The notes under the pieces: model-generated | Seen by the model: the letters and a program-made list of their open reading frames with translations, nothing else | What the model was told of the DNA's origin: nothing | Database searches by the model: none | Position numbers and translations under genes: made by a program | Shown: positions 58,363 to 64,000 of the stretch, piece after piece | Layout: each line of letters opens with the position of its first letter | Position numbering within the stretch: position 1 is the first letter of the stretch | Source of the DNA: Mrakia gelida | Lineage: Eukaryota; Basidiomycota; Tremellomycetes; Cystofilobasidiales; Mrakiaceae | Direction: 5' to 3' | Assembly: GCA_024345305.1 (NCBI GenBank) | Contig: BRON01000012.1 | Location: 1,116,001-1,180,000 of the forward strand | DNA length: 64,000 nt

Positions 58363-58893
58363 AGAGCGAAGGGAAGGGCAAGGGGGGAGGGAAGGAGAGG
58401 AGAGGTCGACGTTGGGCGAAACGAGCGAGGTCTCCTCCTTTCTCAGTTTGGCTCCTCCCTTTTTTCTGCTCAAAGTTGGGAGAATGATCAGCGAAGGAGG
58501 CAGGAGAGAATGTCTGCTCCAAAGTGGTCGTCACTCGAAATTTCCCTCGCCTGCGGGCAGGGTCGAGCAGGACGAGAGGAACTCCGACCTTTCTCGAGGT
58601 CGCTTTCCTCTCGATGTCTCGCTGGCAAAGCTTCTTCTTCCTCATAACTGGTCCCATACCGCTCACTTGCCGTCTTCAACCAGGAATCGGACTCTCCGCC
58701 GCTTCCGCTGAGATCTTTAGGCGCTGAGCGGAAGCTTAGCGACGCGTCGTCTGATGAACTCAAGGCCATCTCGAACTTCTGAACTCTCAGTACCGTAGAG
58801 ACATCTCTCCTCAAAGTCAAAGACATTCAGTCCAAAAGCTCGCGGATCCATCAAAGTGACGAAGAAACCCCTAGTCTCCCAAACGCGTCGACC
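58363..58893. other. Intergenic: VPS41 promoter and monooxygenase 3' end
   Basis: These 531 bases lie between two minus-strand genes. They include a GACGCGTC palindrome at 58741-58748 and no recognisable gene. A minus-strand open stretch (about 58488-58826) shows no family feature. Confidence 0.4.
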
Positions 58894-61251
58894 TCATTCG
58901 ACCCTCGAGCTCGTCTTCGACTGCGAATAGTTCTGCACCTCGTTCGCCTTCTCAATCATCTCCCTCGCTCCTTCCCTCCTGTTTCTTCCCCAGAGTCTGT
59001 ACACCCCAGGAGACGCCATTCCGTCCAGAAGGGTCCTCGAGAACCTCATGTTTCCACTCAACCACCACTTCCACGCCGAGAGGGAGGTCCACGAGAGATG
59101 CTCGTCGATCTCGCAGCCTGCTTCGCGAGCGAAGAACGTCAAGAGTGGGCCGAAGGGCACATGGCCTGGCGTGGGTCTGCTGAAGCTGTGGGCGATAAGG
59201 AAAGGGAAGCCGTGGAGGTCAGTGAGAGGGGACGGAGACGAGCCTCGCTCGGCGCGTCGTGCTCGCTCGTTCGAGGGAGAGATTCTAGGGTTGCAAGAAG
59301 GGAGGGAGACTTACAACTGCTTGAGGCCTGAAGATACGACGAAGAGGTCGGCGTCAGTACTGGTCTGAACGAGCAGACAAGATGAACGGATGGACGCACC
59401 TATCCACCAAGCCTTGTCCTTTAGAGCGTCTTTCCACCTCTCCTCCTCCGATGCGAGAGGGATCCTTCCGCTCCACACTCCAGCAATCCACATTGACTTG
59501 AGGTCGTTACTTGGTATCGCACCGTCTGGACATAAAGAGGCTCGAGACGACGAAAAGTCAGCAAGGCGCGGCCTGTAGCTATCCGTACGTTCGTCAAGAT
59601 AGACGCACCGGCACCGAGACCTTGGAGACTCATGGCGATGGAGGGTAGGGAGGCAGGCATTGATCCCTTGTAGAGCATGAGGAACCCGTCGGACTCGTTC
59701 CCCTCTTGGATCTTGACGTCGACGAAAGCAGGAGGAGGTTGGGCCATTCGAGCGAGAGTCGACAAGGAGAGGAGGGAAGGACTCGTTCCTTCGTAGCCAG
59801 TCGCGAAGATGATGGCGTCGATGTCGTTGAGCACGGTTCCGTCGGAGAGTGTCACTGAAGAGGCTGAGTTGACGCTGGAGATGATCGGGACGGAGGCTGG
59901 AGCGAGCGAAAGGAGTGTCAGTCAAAGTCGCGTCGAGTCGTCGGAGCGGCGAGCCTTTTCGATACGAGCGACTCACTGATCTGACCAGACTCCAAGAGAG
60001 GCACGATGATGTCCGAGATGGTCGGAACCGAGGAGACGATGTCGGGGTAAGGTAGGAGAGCCCATTCCTTTTTGAACTTGAACGACGTGCTTGACCTGTC
60101 GAGAAGATCATCGATCAGCAAATGAGCTTCATCCGTCCGCTCCCTTCTTTTCTTCAGAAGTAATAGAGCGAAGACTCACATGAGTCTTAAAAATACCGTT
60201 CTGCAACAACCTCGAGGTGTAAGGCCGGATCGAATCGAGCACGTCCATCAAGTTCTGTCCTCGTCGCGAAAAGTAGTAGTCGATCGATTTGCCTCCCCAG
60301 AACCTTGGGACCTGAGGTAATCGAGGAAAGAACACATCAGCCTCAAGTTTCGAGCCGAAGGGACGTCAAAGAAACGTGGGCGAACAACTAAAACTCCACC
60401 TCGATGGGAAAGATAAACCTTCGACGCGTCTTCCTTGACGAGCGCCTCGCACACGTCTGACGCTGACGAGCGACTTCCGACGACGATGCACCGCTTGCCT
60501 TTGAATGGAACTCCCCTGCGACGTTCGATCAGACGTCAGCCGAGATCTCGAACGAGTAAGAAAAGCGCGAGCGAACTCACGACTTGAACTGCTGGGAGTG
60601 CTTCACAACTCCCTCAAACTCCTCGATCCCTGGAATCTCTGGAACGAGCGGCCGACTGTTCAGTCCGGTAGCAAGGTAGACCTTGTCGACGAGGATCTTT
60701 TGAGGAGCCTCCGAGTCCTTGTTGACGAAGGTGACCTCGAACTTCGCTGTTTCGTCGCTCGCTTCGCCGAGGAGGCTGATGGAGAGGACGGTGGTGTTGA
60801 ACTTGATATGAGGGAGGAGGTTGAAGTGCTCGGCGTAGCGTTGATGCCAGTCTGCCATTTCCTGCTGGGTGGGGTGGAGAGACGTCGAGTCGAGATGGGC
60901 GAAGTCTCCTGTGCACATCTGAAAGGAGGAGGAAGTCGGCGCTCGGCGGCGGACTGCTAGTGACGAGAGAAGACCTGACTCACTCGATGCTTCGACCAGT
61001 TCGCTCTCGTAGACTTGAGAGCACAGGTGACGTTCTCATCATCGTTGCTGATCCAGAGGCCGCCCACTGGAGGGAAAGAAGGAAAAACGAGAAGGTCAAC
61101 GAGAGAAGACGGAAGGGTCATCAAAACAGGTCGAACTCGCTCACACACCTTGACTTCCCTTCTCGAACCCAACGACCTCCAGCCCTTCCTCTAGAAAATT
61201 CTTGAGGCATACCGTTCCAATCGATCCGAGTCCAACGACGGCGACGAGCAT
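58894..61251 (-). CDS. Flavin-containing (FAD/NADPH) monooxygenase
   Basis: Class B flavoprotein monooxygenase of the FMO/Baeyer-Villiger group; these oxygenate N, S or ketone groups. The start MLVAVVGLGSIGTVCLKNF is the FAD-binding Rossmann motif, followed by VGGLWISNDDENVTC. The diagnostic FMO-type motif appears as FEGVVKHSQQF. The NADPH Rossmann segment is GKRCIVVGSRSSASDVCEAL. The Ala-Thr-Gly motif occurs as IIFATGYEG. About ten exons are spliced, and the protein ends NYSQSKTSSRVE before TGA at 58894-58896. VIGAGXXG-type glycine positions are conserved apart from Leu-Gly-Ser replacing Gly-Ala-Gly in the first motif. Substrate unknown; no biosynthetic cluster is evident. Confidence 0.85.
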
Positions 61252-61710
61252 CTGAGCAGAAGAGGGGAGGGAGAAGGTGGGAGTCGAAGGTCGAAGACGG
61301 ATCGAGAGCCAACGCGTTCGAAGCTCGAATTGATGCCGCATCGATTATGTGAGAAAGACTGCGGAGAAAGACTTCCTGTCGTAAGATCTGCCAAAAGATG
61401 CCCAAAAAACAAAGGATCTTCGCTTTTGAGGAAGACGGGTAAGGAAGAATGGAAGGGAGAAGAGACCAAAGTGAGCACAACGCGACGCCCTCGCGGCAAC
61501 TCTTCTCGATCCTGTTTCACCCCCCTTCTTCCTCACAAGAAGAGCCACATCACGAGATAGAAACAGTGACTCAACATGCATAGAACCAGATATCCAATCT
61601 CCTTTCGCTACCTCGAGCCATATCACGCCTCCAGAATGCTGCTTTCCCGCCTCGACATCCCTCGCTCAACCTCCCTCTCCTCTCCCAGACCGACCCGAGC
61701 CATCGAAGTC
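61252..61710. other. Intergenic: monooxygenase promoter and SET gene 3' end
   Basis: These 459 bases lie between two minus-strand genes. The region 61330-61440 is A-rich, including gcccaaaaaacaaagg. No gene was recognised. Confidence 0.4.
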
Positions 61711-63328
61711 CTACTCAGCCTTCTCCTTCACGGCTCCTCTATCCTTCGCTCGGTCATCATCGTGCTTGGAAGTGACGGTGGACTCATTCGACGCGACGGC
61801 GATCGAAGACGAAGATCGGCCCTTCGAGAGTCCGGGAGGTTCGAGAAATTCGAGAGATGGGACGAGAGGGATTCGATGCTCCGATGCGTCCAATTGAGGG
61901 GAGTCGGGCGGGGGTATGCCGGGGCTGGAAGGAAGAGGAGGGAGAGTCGCGAGATCCGCCAACGACGACGCGTCCGATTTCGCTCCTTCCGCGACGTTCT
62001 TCTTGGACGAGGGAGCCTCATTTGACGACAAGGGTTCCTCGACGGATGTTTTCGATTTGACTGGGTTCGATGAGAGTGAAGCGACGGAGGAAGGTGGAGG
62101 GAAGAAGGTCGAGGGTCGAGTGGTGAGAGACTTGACAAAGTCTCGGAGTTGTTGAGGCTGGAGGAGAACGAAGAAAAGGAGAAGGAGAACGAAGAAGGTC
62201 AGATGCGACGCAAACTACCTGGAGAATCGGAGTTGGAAGAAGACAAAGAGGCCAGTTCGAGCTCACAGGATGGACGGCCGGCGACGACGAACTGGCTAAC
62301 CCTCTGCCAATGGGGAACGCTGGTCTCTTGACGCCTCGAACCTTACAGATCGCAGTCGCGAGGTTCATCCATTCGACTCCGCTCCTCACTTCGAGCGAGA
62401 ACGCGAACAACGTCCCTAAGACGACGAGTTTCGCGAGGGCGAAGTGAAGGAGCGGCTCGGGAAGAACGACGAGGAGTAGGTCTGTGACCGTTCGAAGATG
62501 GGTAGTTCCTACGGCTCCCGAGAAGAGTGAGTCCGGATCGGCGTTATCAAGTCGTCGCATCGCCTCTGCAACTCGGTTGAGCTTCGCGTCGAGCGTTTGG
62601 AGCTCGGCGGGAGAGCGAGCGCACGCGGAGCACGAGCAGGAGAAACCGAGTGCTCGAAGGAAGACCTGGCGACGCTGGGAGGGAGCAGGGAGGCTGTCTC
62701 CGTAGTAGGAGACGAGGACCTGGGAGCCCTTGGGGATGTGTTGAAGGGCGGTGAGAGCTTGGAGGGAAAAGCAAGAGTGATGGGAAGGGAGATGGAGGGA
62801 AGAAGGAAGAAGGGAGATGGTCAGCTTGCGTTTTCTTCTCCACCCAAGCTCCTCCCTTCCTCGACTCGTCCAGGCTACCATAACTCCACCAGCTCGACCA
62901 AGCCAGGGACCCTACAGCGAACCCATCAGCTCACCAATCTTGCTCCCCTCGAGTCGTAGCATCGCGTTTGGAGCGCACGAATGCTTTGCTCTTCCGATCA
63001 GGGGAAGGTGGAAGGCGAGGAGACCCAAGCTCTCGTCGAACGAGGCAGGGATCATTTGGATGAACCTGGCGAAGATGAGGTTGGACGTGATCTTGGGTGA
63101 AGGAGGGATGGAGATGAACTTGACCAAATCCTGTTGGGAGAGAGAACCGAGGAAGGAGAGAGGGGATTTCTGGATGATGCCCATCTCGAGGAGTCGTTGC
63201 AAGGGGACCGCCGCGAGAGATGTCTCGCAGGCGATGAGAGTTCCAGCGAGGATGTTTTGAGTGGCGAGAAGCCCCTTCTCGATGCCGGAGGAATCGATGG
63301 GAGCGACGAGGGGAGAGGGAGAGGACAT
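61711..63328 (-). CDS. SET-domain protein (putative protein lysine methyltransferase)
   Basis: Probable SET-domain lysine methyltransferase using S-adenosylmethionine. Exon 1 (63328 downward) reads MSSPSPLVAPIDSSGIEKGL, with LLATQNILAGTLIACETSL as the first SET strands. RAKHSCAPNAMLRLEG is the (N/K)HSC-x-PN motif that forms part of the pseudoknot. After an intron, IPKGSQVLVSYYGDS is the second conserved SET motif. FSCSCSACARSP is a Cys-rich post-SET-like segment. The layout resembles SMYD/Set5-Set6-type proteins but no MYND zinc finger is visible. The C-terminal exon (61711 to about 62160) encodes a Ser/Pro-rich, apparently disordered tail ending AVKEKAE. Its target protein cannot be told. 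Confidence 0.8.
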
Positions 63329-63455
63329 GACGGAGGAGGAGGAGGGGATGAGGAGGAGCTGATGGTTCGAGGTCAGCTTGAGAGCTCCCCTTCTCGTCGA
63401 TCAAGAGGAGCTCGCTTGGGAGGTTTTGGCCTTTCGTGTCTTTTTTCCGTCTCTG

Positions 63456-64000
63456 ATGTCCCCCTCCAACCCTCAAGGCTCTATCTCGCCCGACGCCGAC
63501 GTTGATCATTGCTCCCTTGCTTTTCTTCTCGCTCGCTCGCTCTCCGTCGTCTCACTCTGCTTTCCCCTCGCGTACTATCACTCACTCTCGTTCGCCACTC
63601 TCCTTAGTAGTCTACCCTTCTTCCTCCAGCTACCCTTCGTCTCCCGTTCTCCTCGCTCCTTACGATCACATACCCTCTTTTCACCAGAGCCTCAACGCGT
63701 CGCGTCGCGTTTCGAAAAGCTCGCCGCGTTCGCTGTCTCTCTCTCCTCCCTCGTCACCTTCTTCCTCGTCCTCGCACTCGCAAGTCTCTCCTCACCGCAA
63801 GGCAGCTCTGAAGTTGCGTCTCGAGACATTCATCGTCCCATCAACTCCTCTCTCAAACCCAAAACGAAACTCCCAACCCCCTCCTCCCTCCCTTTCCTCC
63901 TCACGAACTCTCCGGATCCGGCACCGACTCCTTATCCGACCAGTCCTCCTCCCATTCCGACGGCGGCTTCGTCGTCGGCTCATCCACCAGGCTGTACTTC
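63456..64000 (+). CDS. Possible gene start running off the right edge
   Basis: An open frame begins with ATG at 63456-63458 (MSPSNPQGSISPDADVDHC) and stays open to the window end. It encodes a Ser/Leu/Pro-rich sequence with one hydrophobic stretch (LVTFFLVLALASL). The DNA is C/T-rich like a promoter, so this may be leader DNA. In a second frame, after about 63820, the sequence HELSGSGTDSLSDQSSSHS followed by GGFVVGSSTRLYF looks more like real coding, which would need an intron. I do not recognise the family. It is divergent from the SET gene with only 127 bases between starts. Confidence 0.25.
   Translation, partial: MSPSNPQGSISPDADVDHCSLAFLLARSLSVVSLCFPLAYYHSLSFATLLSSLPFFLQLPFVSRSPRSLRSHTLFSPEPQRVASRFEKLAAFAVSLSSLVTFFLVLALASLSSPQGSSEVASRDIHRPINSSLKPKTKLPTPSSLPFLLTNSPDPAPTPYPTSPPPIPTAASSSAHPPGCT

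Noticed and set aside
58894..63328. Monooxygenase plus SET-domain gene as a secondary-metabolite cluster
   Set aside because: No polyketide, peptide or terpene synthase lies nearby, and the neighbours are housekeeping genes.

Overview
This window looks like nuclear chromosomal DNA of a GC-rich basidiomycete yeast, most likely a Pucciniomycotina red yeast of the Rhodotorula/Sporobolomyces type. That placement is inferred from style, not from a search. Genes are packed tightly and split by many short introns (about 60-110 bases) with gtgagt-like donors, a ctgac or ctcac branch site and a cag or tag acceptor. Intergenic DNA is C/T-rich, and the proteins are typical eukaryotic housekeeping families. 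I see no rRNA, tRNA, CRISPR array, transposon or viral gene.

Layout, left to right: a Tra2-like splicing factor (minus, runs off the left edge); ribosomal protein eL18 (plus); a secreted GH5 glycoside hydrolase with an apparent one-base frameshift (plus, GH5-A); an NmrA-like NAD(P)-binding protein (minus); the Dbp7-type RNA helicase (minus); a membrane-anchored histidine phosphatase (plus); a BTB-domain protein (plus); the nucleotide-excision-repair ATPase Rad16 (plus); an acyl-CoA-binding, tail-anchored protein of the ACBD5/Atg37 type (minus); the R-SNARE Sec22 (minus); a GatC-like mitochondrial amidotransferase subunit (plus); a second, longer GH5 paralogue (plus, GH5-B); PAPS reductase (minus); delta-1-pyrroline-5-carboxylate dehydrogenase (minus); a full-size PDR-type ABC transporter (minus); a Zn2Cys6 transcription factor (minus); a small unrecognised gene (minus); the HOPS subunit Vps41 (minus); a flavin-dependent monooxygenase (minus); a SET-domain protein (minus); and a possible gene start at the right edge (plus).

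There is no operon and no clear biosynthetic cluster. Three compact divergent promoters are visible: Tra2-like/eL18, Dbp7/phosphatase and Sec22/GatC. The Zn2Cys6 regulator lies directly upstream of the PDR transporter on the same strand, which could be a regulatory pair but is unproven. The two GH5 genes share exon lengths almost exactly and are clear duplicates.

The most unusual signal is splicing architecture. Several conserved motifs are built from microexons of 6-13 bases: the Rad16 Walker A loop and helicase motif VI, the eL18 N-terminus, the P5CDH C-terminal motif and the Zn2Cys6 zinc cluster. The palindrome GACGCGTC also recurs, mostly inside introns.
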